64,000 nt of DNA. Source: Synergistota bacterium (GTDB taxonomy: Bacteria > Synergistota > Synergistia > Synergistales > Synergistaceae). The stretch spans positions 4,121-68,120 of the forward strand of contig JAEXGR010000027.1 in NCBI GenBank assembly GCA_023450745.1, given 5' to 3'. Below are positions 43,548 through 50,794 of the stretch, in pieces. Made by a program: the position numbers and the translations under genes. How positions within the stretch are numbered: position 1 is the stretch's first letter; every line of letters starts with the position of its first letter. The notes under the pieces were generated by a model, which worked only from the letters and a program-made list of their open reading frames with translations, had not been told where the DNA came from and did not search any database.

Positions 43548-43576
43548 ATAATATACCAGGCTCTGAAAAATGTCTA
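43548..43576 (-). promoter_or_regulatory. Promoter of the type I secretion/adhesin operon
   Basis: Minus strand TAGACA (complement of 43571-43576), 17-base spacer, TATTAT (complement of 43548-43553); each hexamer matches consensus at five of six positions. The predicted leader is about 85 bases. Confidence 0.75.
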
Positions 43577-43653
43577 GTAAAATCACTATAAATGTCTGGT
43601 TTGCACAACTTTTAAATAGCCGGCAAGGATGATAAATGGTCTAGTTTACACGC
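43568..43653. promoter_or_regulatory. Direct repeats overlapping and upstream of the operon promoter
   Basis: AAATGTCTAGTaaaA (43568), AAATGTCTGGTttgCAC (43590) and AAATGGTCTAGTttaCAC (43634) recur; their TCT(A/G)GT cores are 22 and 45 bases apart, roughly whole helical turns. The first overlaps the -35 box, the expected layout for an operator array. The binding protein is unknown. Confidence 0.5.
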
Positions 43654-43730
43654 GGCCAGCGGATACACGAGAAGATGCGGCGGCATATGTTTGCGAAAAC
43701 GCGCCGTCGCCGCTTGCGGCGGCCGTATGC

Positions 43731-43759
43731 TTGACAACGGCGGCGCTGAATTTCATAAT
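43731..43759 (+). promoter_or_regulatory. Promoter of the CsoR-family gene
   Basis: Perfect TTGACA (43731-43736), 17-base spacer, CATAAT (43754-43759). The following GTATACAGGTACCC is a loose candidate for a metal-regulator operator. Confidence 0.75.
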
Positions 43760-43800
43760 GCGTATACAGGTACCCTTAATCGTATAAGGAGATGCTTATA

Positions 43801-44076
43801 ATGAAACAGTGCATGGATTCTGACAAAATACACCGCCGCCTGAAAAAGATCATCGGGCAGATTCAGGCGGTCGACCGGATGGTGGACGAAGACGTTCCCT
43901 GCGAAGATGTGCTCGCGCTGATCAACGCCGCCAAGTCAGCGCTCCACAAGGTGGGACAGGTGGTGCTCGAGGGGCACATCAATCATTGTGTCAGAGACGG
44001 CATAGAAAACGGCGACGCCGACAAGACGATCGCCAATTTTACGAAAGCGGTGGAACGCTTCGCCAACATGATATAG
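43801..44076 (+). CDS. CsoR/RcnR/FrmR-family metal- or thiol-sensing repressor
   Basis: 91-residue all-helical DNA-binding protein of the DUF156 family. The family sensing residues are in place: Cys34 (V-P-C-E-D), His59 and Cys63 (L-E-G-H-I-N-H-C), matching the Cys-His-Cys arrangement of CsoR copper sensors and some FrmR/CstR relatives. I chose ATG 43801 because AAGGAG ends nine bases upstream; the ATG at 43792 directly abuts that site. It has its own promoter and a terminator. No copper ATPase, rhodanese or formaldehyde dehydrogenase is adjacent, so the ligand and targets are unclear. It is divergent from the secretion operon. Confidence 0.85.
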   Translation: MKQCMDSDKIHRRLKKIIGQIQAVDRMVDEDVPCEDVLALINAAKSALHKVGQVVLEGHINHCVRDGIENGDADKTIANFTKAVERFANMI

Positions 44077-44116
44077 CGGGGGCCGTTTCGGCGCTTTAGT
44101 TTTTTCGCGCAGGCAT

Positions 44117-44151
44117 AAAACCGGCGGGTGCTTGACGCGCCCGCCGGTTTT
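44117..44151. terminator. Bidirectional terminator between CsoR-type and ThiS-like genes
   Basis: AAAACCGGCGGG (44117-44128) pairs perfectly with CCCGCCGGTTTT (44140-44151) between two convergent genes. Confidence 0.85.
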
Positions 44152-44178
44152 GTCTTTCTGCCGTTACCGCCGCGAAGT

Positions 44179-44376
44179 CTAACCGCCGCTGATGTTGTGT
44201 ATCACCTGCACATTAGCGCCGTCGCGGATCTTCGCCTCTGAATAGCGGCTCTTGTCGACGACGTTGTCGTCGACCCATACGGCGAGCATCTTGAAGGTAA
44301 AATTCTTCTCATCGAGAAGCTGCTGTACCGTGAGTCCCTCTCTCCACGGCGACTTTTCTCCGTTGACGGTGATCAT
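44179..44376 (-). CDS. ThiS/MoaD-like sulfur carrier protein
   Basis: 65-residue ubiquitin-like protein ending in the diagnostic Gly-Gly (I-S-G-G), the residue that is adenylated and thiocarboxylated. Such proteins donate sulfur for thiamine or for the molybdopterin/tungstopterin dithiolene. Being 20 bases downstream of an aldehyde oxidoreductase that needs tungstopterin, a MoaD-like role in cofactor sulfuration is the better guess; the N-terminal M-I-T-V-N-G-E looks more ThiS-like. ATG 44376 is chosen because AAGGAG lies eight bases upstream; the ATG two codons earlier is too close. Confidence 0.85.
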   Translation of the reverse strand: MITVNGEKSPWREGLTVQQLLDEKNFTFKMLAVWVDDNVVDKSRYSEAKIRDGANVQVIHNISGG

Positions 44377-44396
44377 GCGCATTTCTCCTTTAACAA

Positions 44397-46583
44397 TTAA
44401 TCTTCAAATTCGTCCTCGGGACGCAGGTGTTTCTCCAGCAGCGCCACCACGTCGGGGTAGTCTATGCCGAGGCGCTTTACCGTCGCCAGCGTCGGGATGC
44501 CGTTCTTGTTCCATCCGCGGCGCTTGTAGACCGCCATCTTGAGCTGCTGCCACTGCCCGCGGCGGTTTTTCTGCAGCAGGTCGATCTTCTCTTTTACGGA
44601 AAGGCCTTCGATGTCGATGCCGAATTCCTTGAGCTTTTCGTCAAAGTATTCGGGGCGCGCGTTCCATTCGTCTTCCCACACGGGGCCGAGGCCGCGGTCA
44701 GGGGCTTCGTGGAACTTCGCCGTTCCCTTGCCCATGCGCAGGTTGAAGATACGCTCGAAGTTATAGACCTTCTCCGACTGCTCGATCATTCCCTCGCGGC
44801 TTAAGTGCCTGCCGGTGATCGCCTCGAAAATATCGAGGTAGTTCTGCAGGTGCTCGGGAACCCTCGCCGCTTCGATGCCCTTGTACTTCATGCCGTTGTC
44901 GGCGGGCTCGATGTCGTTCCACGGCAGTTTGCAAAGACCCTGCAGCGAGAACCAGAGGCGGAAATTCGGGAAGAAGAAGAGGGCTTCGGCCTTATCTTCG
45001 TATGTCGGCAGCTGCTTGTTGACCATGTCCATGAAGATGAGCCACGCCTCGTCGTGCTGCGGTCCCTTGAGCGTGAGGAAGTAGCCGCCCCACTGGGCGA
45101 TAGACTCCTGGCAGCGGTATTCCGAGGCTTCGAGTCCCTGGCAGACCATGCCGATCTTCATCATCTTTTCCATATCCGCGCCGTAGTGTTCCGCGAAGTA
45201 TTCGCGCGCGACTTCGATGCCCTTGCCGCAGGCGACGGCGAATTCGTCGCTGCCGTGCGCGATGCGGTGGAGGAGCTCCATGATATCGTGCTTGTTGCCG
45301 AAGTTGAGGTCCAGCCCGTGAGTGTTTTCCTTGTTGATCAGCCCCAGCTCAAAGCATTCGCAGACGAAGGCCATGCCCGTCCCCAGCGAAATGGTGTCCA
45401 GTCCGTAGTGGTCGGCGTAGAAGTTGGCCTCGATCGTCCACAGCGGGTCGAAGATGCCGAGGTTGGAGCCAAGTCCCGCCGCCGTCTCGTATTCCGGTCC
45501 GTCGACGATGACCTCTTTGCCCTTCCACGGGCCGGTCTGAAGCGGGAAGTGGTCGACCGCCTTCGCGCAGGCCAGCGAACAGCCGTACCAGCAGCCGTCG
45601 GCCATGCCCTGTGTGAAGAGCTTTATGTAAGATTCGGAGCTGATGTTGTCGATATCCTTGTGGCGGCCGAACTTGTAGTTGTTGACCGGCAGCAGCGTAT
45701 AGTCGTCCATGATCTCGGTAAGGTGCGCCGTTCCCGCGGAGCGCATCTTGCACTGCTTGTCGTCAAGGTCGTGGATGCGCTTGTGGAGGCTCGCGCCGGC
45801 CTTCTGGATCACCTTGACGTCCACGGGGTCGTTCTCCAGCCCCGTGAAATGGGTGCGCTTCACGACCAGCGCCACCACGTTCTTGTTGCAGAGCACCGTG
45901 CCGCCGCCGCCGCGTCCGGCCTGTTTCAGACGCACCGCCTTGCGGCGCACGTCGTAAAAGCTGAAATTCATGCCGGCCCAGTAGCTCGTGCGCGCGCCGA
46001 TGCCGCTGGAAACCACCGAGATCGTGTTCTTGTCCTTTTCGTCCTTCGCGAAATATTCGTGGAGGTCTTCGGAGACCGCGTAGGCGTTTATGTCCTCAAG
46101 GTTGGATTCAAAGATCTGCACCTTGTTGTTGTCTCCGTCGATGAATATGACCACCGGGCGGTCGGCCTTGCCCTGGAGCTCCATCGCGTCAAAACCGGCG
46201 AACTTGAGGAAGGGCGCGAAGTAACCGCCGGCGTTGCTGTTGTACGTCTGTTTGGTGGCGGGGGAGAGGAAGACGGAATAGCATTTTCCCGCGCCGGGAT
46301 ACTGCGTAATGCCGCAGAAGGGGCCGCCCGCGATGACGATTTCGTTCTCGGGGTCGTCCCACTTTGTATTTTCACTTACCGCGTCCCAGAGCAGCTTGAG
46401 GCCGAAGCCGCGGCCGCCGGTAAACTTTTCTATCATATCGTCGGAGACGGGACGCTGCTCGAACCTGTAATTGCCGTCCTTATTGCCGAGGCCGACGTAA
46501 AGGGTATTCCTTGAATATCCGTGATGTATCTTGGCCGGTTCGAAAGACCATTCCGTGAGAAGCTTCATCGGTGCGTTTGCCAT
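44397..46583 (-). CDS. Aldehyde:ferredoxin oxidoreductase family (tungstopterin) catalytic subunit
   Basis: 728-residue cytoplasmic AOR-family enzyme, oxidising aldehydes to acids (or the reverse) with ferredoxin. The N-terminal G-G-R-G-F-G-L-K-L-L-W-D and the following N-E-I-V-I-A-G-G-P-F block form the pterin-binding start of AOR. The [4Fe-4S] ligands are G-C-W-Y-G-C-S-L-A-C plus a distal Cys, probably L-Q-G-L-C-K. It is longer than the ~600-residue archaeal AOR, in line with family members that use a separate multi-cluster ferredoxin subunit, which is encoded 18 bases upstream. The natural aldehyde cannot be read from sequence; amino-acid-derived aldehydes are plausible here. Confidence 0.9.
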   Translation of the reverse strand: MANAPMKLLTEWSFEPAKIHHGYSRNTLYVGLGNKDGNYRFEQRPVSDDMIEKFTGGRGFGLKLLWDAVSENTKWDDPENEIVIAGGPFCGITQYPGAGKCYSVFLSPATKQTYNSNAGGYFAPFLKFAGFDAMELQGKADRPVVIFIDGDNNKVQIFESNLEDINAYAVSEDLHEYFAKDEKDKNTISVVSSGIGARTSYWAGMNFSFYDVRRKAVRLKQAGRGGGGTVLCNKNVVALVVKRTHFTGLENDPVDVKVIQKAGASLHKRIHDLDDKQCKMRSAGTAHLTEIMDDYTLLPVNNYKFGRHKDIDNISSESYIKLFTQGMADGCWYGCSLACAKAVDHFPLQTGPWKGKEVIVDGPEYETAAGLGSNLGIFDPLWTIEANFYADHYGLDTISLGTGMAFVCECFELGLINKENTHGLDLNFGNKHDIMELLHRIAHGSDEFAVACGKGIEVAREYFAEHYGADMEKMMKIGMVCQGLEASEYRCQESIAQWGGYFLTLKGPQHDEAWLIFMDMVNKQLPTYEDKAEALFFFPNFRLWFSLQGLCKLPWNDIEPADNGMKYKGIEAARVPEHLQNYLDIFEAITGRHLSREGMIEQSEKVYNFERIFNLRMGKGTAKFHEAPDRGLGPVWEDEWNARPEYFDEKLKEFGIDIEGLSVKEKIDLLQKNRRGQWQQLKMAVYKRRGWNKNGIPTLATVKRLGIDYPDVVALLEKHLRPEDEFED

Positions 46584-46601
46584 GGTTTTTATATCCCCCT
46601 T

Positions 46602-47000
46602 CTATGCCTTTGCCGGTGTGACGACGAGTTCCAGCGCCCCGGTGGGGCACTTCCTGGCGCAGATGCCGCAGGCGATGCACTTGAAAGGCTCGGTCTGCTT
46701 GTCCCCGTCGAAGAACATCGAGGCCGAGGGGCAGAAACCGACGCACATCAGGCACGAGGTGCACTTGTCTTTGCGCACCTGCACCACGCCGTTTGCGTCG
46801 CGCTCGAGCGCCTGCGTCGGGCAGACGCCGATGCACGCGCCGCACTGCGTGCAGATATTGATATTGGCGAAGCCGGCCATATTGGCGATTTTGACCCGCG
46901 ACAACTCCGGTGAATTTTCCTTGAAATATGCTTTCGAGCACGCCTCAGTACACGCGCCGCACTGGACGCATTTCTCGGCGTTGACTTGCATGATTTTCAC
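46602..47000 (-). CDS. Polyferredoxin with four [4Fe-4S] clusters (AOR electron-transfer subunit)
   Basis: 132 residues carrying four Cys-x-x-Cys-x-x-Cys-x-x-x-Cys motifs: C-V-Q-C-G-A-C-T-E-A-C, C-T-Q-C-G-A-C-I-G-V-C, C-T-S-C-L-M-C-V-G-F-C and C-I-A-C-G-I-C-A-R-K-C. It should pass electrons between the adjacent AOR and ferredoxin or another partner. I chose GTG (complement of 46998-47000), giving M-K-I-M-Q-V, because GGAGGG lies seven bases upstream; the reading from 47042 has no such site. First gene of a three-gene unit with AOR and the ThiS-like protein. Confidence 0.9.
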   Translation of the reverse strand: MKIMQVNAEKCVQCGACTEACSKAYFKENSPELSRVKIANMAGFANINICTQCGACIGVCPTQALERDANGVVQVRKDKCTSCLMCVGFCPSASMFFDGDKQTEPFKCIACGICARKCPTGALELVVTPAKA

Positions 47001-47081
47001 ACAAAATCCCTCCACTATATTCAATTTTTTTAAGACGGCCAAAGGCCGAAGAGACCTTTGACAATCTTCCCCAATGTTAGA

Positions 47082-47137
47082 ATTGTATCACAAAGCCAAC
47101 CTCTTTTGCGTGATATTGCTCACTTTTGTTCACGCAA
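47082..47137 (-). promoter_or_regulatory. Candidate promoter and palindrome upstream of the AOR operon
   Basis: On the minus strand TGA-TACAAT (TACAAT is the complement of 47082-47087) forms an extended -10 about 80 bases before the GTG. Upstream, TTGCGTGA (47106-47113) and TCACGCAA (47130-47137) are a perfect 8-bp inverted repeat placed where a regulator would bind. From 47138 to 47380 I see only GC-rich sequence with short hairpins and no gene. Confidence 0.45.
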
Positions 47138-47380
47138 GCGGCGATAAAAAAAGAATATTCGAAAACTAAAGCCCGCCGCGCCGCCGGTTTCGCCGGGGCC
47201 CGGCTTCGGGCCGTCGCTTAAAGGGCCGGCAAGGGCAAACGCGCGCAAAGGATTGCCTCCCGCGCCGGCGCAGCAGGCGTATAAAATTGATCGCCCCCGC
47301 TTTTGCCGCGTGTGGGCGCGCGTTATCTTTCATTACGGCGGGGGGCGGAAAAATTTTTTCGCGGAATATGCGGGAAAGCC

Positions 47381-47409
47381 TTGCAAAGTTCGTGGATTAT
47401 TGGTAGAAT
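47381..47409 (+). promoter_or_regulatory. Promoter of tRNA-Leu
   Basis: TTGCAA (47381-47386), 17-base spacer, TAGAAT (47404-47409), 21 bases before the mature tRNA. Confidence 0.7.
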
Positions 47410-47430
47410 CACCTACGTTGTACGAAACGT

Positions 47431-47517
47431 GTCAGGGTGGCGGAACTGGTAGACGCGCTAGATTCAGGATCTAGTGGGCATTAGCTCATAGGGGTTCAAT
47501 TCCCCTCCTTGACACCA
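47431..47517 (+). tRNA. tRNA-Leu, anticodon CAG
   Basis: 87-base class II tRNA with encoded CCA. The acceptor stem GTCAGGG pairs with CCTTGAC (one G-T pair). The anticodon stem-loop CTAGA-TTCAGGA-TCTAG places CAG at positions 34-36, reading CUG. A long variable arm (TGGGCATTAGCTCA) and GGTTCAATTCC T-arm follow. The gene is a single transcription unit. Confidence 0.97.
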
Positions 47518-47531
47518 ATTTTAACCAAACA

Positions 47532-47560
47532 GGCGTCCTCTTCGGAGGCCGTCTTTTTTT
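47532..47560 (+). terminator. Terminator after tRNA-Leu
   Basis: Imperfect stem GGCGTCCTC/GAGGCCGTC (47532-47540 and 47545-47553) with a TTCG loop, followed by T7. Confidence 0.75.
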
Positions 47561-47832
47561 GTGTTTTAAGCCCCTTCCTCAGCGCCGTCCGCGGCATGTT
47601 TATTTCTCCAGGGGCGGCGCTTTGACGGCGGAGCGCGGCTTGCGCCGCCGCTTCCTCAAGCTTGCCCGCCTGTCGCGCCGCTTACGCTCTTGTTCGCCTA
47701 TTTTTCGCTATTTATTAGACGTCATAGCGTGGTTTAGTGTAAAATTATAGAAAGTATAACAACTGGTGGGAGGCGTTTTTGTGAATTTCACGATGTTTGT
47801 GCCGAATGCTGCGTTCTGGAGACGCCGCGGTT
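47561..47832 (+). other. Intergenic stretch before the natural-product operon
   Basis: No gene is supportable here. A weak promoter candidate for the MFS-GH3-NRPS operon is TAGACG (47716-47721), 18-base spacer, TAAAAT (47740-47745). A well-placed GGTGGGAGG (47765-47773) precedes a GTG (47781) that opens only a short frame, which could be a small leader peptide; this is unproven. Confidence 0.35.
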
Positions 47833-49077
47833 ATGAATAACGTTACGGTGGCCCATCCTCTTGTCGGCCATCCCGATTTCAGGAAGATTTTTATCGCCAA
47901 AGTCATCTCGGCGATGGGAGACAGGTTTTTTACAATCGCCCTTGCCTGGTATGTCGTCAGCTCCTCCGACCCGCTCTTGGCGAGCCGTCGCCTTGGAATG
48001 CTGCTTGCCATGAATACGCTGCCGATGGTCTGTCTCGGCCCCTTTATGGGAGCGGTCGCCGACAGGTTTGACAGACGCCTGTGCATGGTGGCCGCCGACG
48101 CGGCGCGCCTTGTCTTTTTATCGCTCCTCACCTGGTTTATGTGGACGGAGACGTTGAACCTGCCTCTGCTTTACGCGCTTGTATTCTGCATATCCGCCTT
48201 CGCTCCGCTTTTTGAATGCGGGATAACCAGCTCGCTCGAACAGCTCGTGCCGCGTGAAATAGTGGGGCAGGCGGCCGCGCTCAACGGCTCCGCCACGCAG
48301 GCGGCGGGCGTCGTCGGCGCGGCGTTCGGCGGCGTCGTCGCCGCCGCGTTCGGAACGGTCGGCGCGTTTTTCGTCAACGCGGCGAGTTTCGGCGTTTCGC
48401 TGGTCCTTGTGCTGATGGTGCGCACGGCGATGGCCCCTCCCGCGAACGTGGTTCATAAAAGCTGGACTCGCGACGTCGCGGAGGCTTTTTTGTGGATACG
48501 CCGCGACGTTTTCGTTTCCTCGCTCGTCTCGATGTACGCCTTTGGCAATTTTTTCCTCTTCCCGCTGACTCTTTTTATCCCCCTGCTGGCAAAAAATGTC
48601 ATCGGCGGCGGGGCGGCTTGGGTCGGATGGCTTGAGTCGTCGCTTTCGGCGGGCGCGCTTATCGCCGCCTTTGCCATGAGTATGCGGCCGGTGCCGAAGA
48701 TGATGCGGATGCTTACGGCGGCGTTTGCGATGGTCGCCGTGTTCTATTGGGGGATCGCCTCGCTGCCGTCCCCTCTGCTTACGGCGGCCTGCTTTTTTGG
48801 CTGCGGCGCTGGCGTAGGCGTCGTCAACGCTTCGGCGATGGCTCTCTTTCAGGATATAGTGCCTTTTGAGATGAAGGGGCGCTTCTTCGCGCTGATGGTC
48901 TCCCTGAGCTTCGCCGTCTCGCCGCTGTCGTATCTTTTTTTCGGTTTTCTCAACGGGCTGGCGCCAATCGGCGCGTCCATCTCGATATGCGCGGCGGGAG
49001 CCTCTCTGCTGGCTTTGCGCGCGCTTATAGTTTATAAACGCCACGGCGCCGCCGTGCGTGTGAGGGAGGATAAGTGA
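47833..49077 (+). CDS. MFS exporter of the NRPS locus
   Basis: 414-residue major facilitator with about twelve hydrophobic segments. G-A-V-A-D-R-F-D-R-R between helices 2 and 3 is the MFS signature, and the overall pattern resembles the EntS-like (MFS_3) drug/siderophore exporters. I use ATG 47833, since the sequence before it is not transporter-like; GGAG lies eleven bases upstream, and a TTG at 47797 is an alternative. The GH3 gene begins one base after the stop and the NRPS 15 bases after that, so it most likely exports or gives immunity to the NRPS product. Confidence 0.88.
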   Translation: MNNVTVAHPLVGHPDFRKIFIAKVISAMGDRFFTIALAWYVVSSSDPLLASRRLGMLLAMNTLPMVCLGPFMGAVADRFDRRLCMVAADAARLVFLSLLTWFMWTETLNLPLLYALVFCISAFAPLFECGITSSLEQLVPREIVGQAAALNGSATQAAGVVGAAFGGVVAAAFGTVGAFFVNAASFGVSLVLVLMVRTAMAPPANVVHKSWTRDVAEAFLWIRRDVFVSSLVSMYAFGNFFLFPLTLFIPLLAKNVIGGGAAWVGWLESSLSAGALIAAFAMSMRPVPKMMRMLTAAFAMVAVFYWGIASLPSPLLTAACFFGCGAGVGVVNASAMALFQDIVPFEMKGRFFALMVSLSFAVSPLSYLFFGFLNGLAPIGASISICAAGASLLALRALIVYKRHGAAVRVREDK

Positions 49078-49078
49078 T

Positions 49079-50779
49079 GTGATGAAGACTGTTGCTGAAA
49101 TACTTGAAGAGGCGCGCCGCGCCCCGATAGCCGAGGCTTTGGGCAAGGTTCCCACCGCAGAATTGATCGGAACGCTTATGGGACTCTTTGACGAAACGGA
49201 AAAAACACAGGAAGCTCTCTTGCTGGAAATTGTCGGGCGCTGCCGGGATACCGAGTTTGGCCGCCGGCATGGCTTCGCCGGCATAAAATCAGTCGCGGAT
49301 TACCGCGCGAACGTTCCGCTGTCAAAATTTGAGGATTACGGCGAAGAGATAGAAAAGATCAAAAAAGGCGCGTCGGACGTCCTCACGGAGGGCAAGCCGA
49401 ATTATATGCTGATCACTTCCGGAACCACGGGGGACTTTAAATACCTGCCCGAATCTCACGAAAATTTTCGCTCAAAGCAAAACCAATTCCGCGCGCGTTT
49501 CCGGCGCTGGCAGGAGCTGGGGCTCTTCGGCAAAGGAGCGACGCAGCTGGCTCTTTCGAGCAACACCCCGGTAATGCTGAAGACTGAAGGCGGTCTGGAA
49601 TGCGGCAGCGCGAGCGGGATGTCCTATAGAATGATGGACCCGGAGGTTTTCGGCGACGAGGCGATGACCGCCTCCGGCTATCCCTCCTGTATACGCGGCT
49701 GCGGAAGCGCTGTCGCCGTAGATTATCTGTCGATGCGCTTCGCGCTTGAAAATAAGGACCTCACCAGCGCGGCCGGCAATAACGGCGGCCGTTTCCGGCT
49801 GCTTCTCAACGTCGCCGACGAGTATCAAGAAGATATCGTCAGCGATATCGAAAAGGGGACCGTTTCACGCAAGTTTGAGATAGACGCGGCCGTGCGCGCG
49901 GAGCTCGAAGCCATGGTGAAGGCGAACCCGCAGAGAGCCGCGGAGCTTCGCCGCGCTCTCGCGCTGGGGGACGGCCGTTTTAAGCCGAAATATGTCTGGC
50001 CGAACTTCAAAGGGATGATTATCTGGATATCGGGGCTGATGGCCGCCCATGTGGAGGATATCGTCCCCGACCTGCCGGATGGCGTGACGTTCATAGATTC
50101 AGGCTATGGCGCGAGCGAAATAGATTTTAACTTTCCAATGACACCGAACGACCCGTTCGGGCCGCTCTGCGTGCATCAGGCGTTTTTTGAGTTCGCGCCT
50201 CTTTGCGGCGGAGAGCCGTATCTGGCCCATGAAGTGCCGGACGGCCGTTATCACCTGATTATCACCTCCTACGGCGGCCTCTACAGATATGACATGCAGG
50301 ACATCGTCGAAGTCAGGGGGCGCACCGGAACCGCGCCCAATATCTGCTTCGTGAGCAAGGACAAAGATATATTGAATCTCTTCGGCGAGCATATACTCGC
50401 GCCCCATCTCGCGGAGATAATGCACAAGACCGCGTCCGAGCTGGGGCATCCCCTGCGTCAGACCGGAGTGTGGCCCGACCTGGCGGGGCATCGCTACATT
50501 TGCTGCGTCGAACCTCAAAAAGACGATTTCCCGCTTAAGGAATTTGAGAATAAGATTGAAGAAAACTTTCTCCGCGGCGACCTCTCCTACAGCTATGTGC
50601 GCGGGGAGATGATGCTGCTTTCCAAACCGGCCGCGGCGGTGCAGATGCGCCAAGGCTGGCAGCGCGAGCTTTACAGGAGAAAGACGCGCCCCGGCGTCTC
50701 CGAGGCGAACATCAAGCTGCAAATAGTCATGAAGGAAGCCCCGGAGCCCGAGTGGGTGCTGCGCGGCGCGGAAGAATGA
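49079..50779 (+). CDS. GH3-type acyl-acid amido synthetase
   Basis: 566 residues. GH3 enzymes (named from the plant auxin-responsive family) adenylate a carboxylic acid with ATP and transfer the acyl group to an amine, usually an amino acid. The three family motifs are visible: I-T-S-G-T-T-G-D (ATP phosphate loop, near residue 117), Y-G-A-S-E in 'F-I-D-S-G-Y-G-A-S-E-I-D' (near residue 345), and Y-G-G-L-Y-R-Y-D-M-Q-D-I-V (near residue 400). The start is GTG 49079 or the ATG one codon on; GGGAGG lies about nine bases upstream. It sits between the exporter and NRPS genes in one operon and may make an acylated amino acid or cap the peptide. The substrate is unknown. Confidence 0.85.
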   Translation: MMKTVAEILEEARRAPIAEALGKVPTAELIGTLMGLFDETEKTQEALLLEIVGRCRDTEFGRRHGFAGIKSVADYRANVPLSKFEDYGEEIEKIKKGASDVLTEGKPNYMLITSGTTGDFKYLPESHENFRSKQNQFRARFRRWQELGLFGKGATQLALSSNTPVMLKTEGGLECGSASGMSYRMMDPEVFGDEAMTASGYPSCIRGCGSAVAVDYLSMRFALENKDLTSAAGNNGGRFRLLLNVADEYQEDIVSDIEKGTVSRKFEIDAAVRAELEAMVKANPQRAAELRRALALGDGRFKPKYVWPNFKGMIIWISGLMAAHVEDIVPDLPDGVTFIDSGYGASEIDFNFPMTPNDPFGPLCVHQAFFEFAPLCGGEPYLAHEVPDGRYHLIITSYGGLYRYDMQDIVEVRGRTGTAPNICFVSKDKDILNLFGEHILAPHLAEIMHKTASELGHPLRQTGVWPDLAGHRYICCVEPQKDDFPLKEFENKIEENFLRGDLSYSYVRGEMMLLSKPAAAVQMRQGWQRELYRRKTRPGVSEANIKLQIVMKEAPEPEWVLRGAEE

Positions 50780-50794
50780 GGGGGATGCCGTTTT

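Noticed and set aside
43801..44076. Assigning the small repressor specifically as a copper sensor
   Set aside because: The Cys-His-Cys residues fit several subfamilies and no copper, nickel, sulfide or formaldehyde gene is adjacent.
44805..46514. A 569-codon open frame on the plus strand opposite the AOR gene
   Set aside because: Antisense shadow: the AOR reading on the minus strand has family motifs and a ribosome binding site, and this one has neither.
47253..47474. Small plus-strand open frame running into tRNA-Leu
   Set aside because: It reads into the tRNA and its promoter, has no ribosome binding site and no family features.
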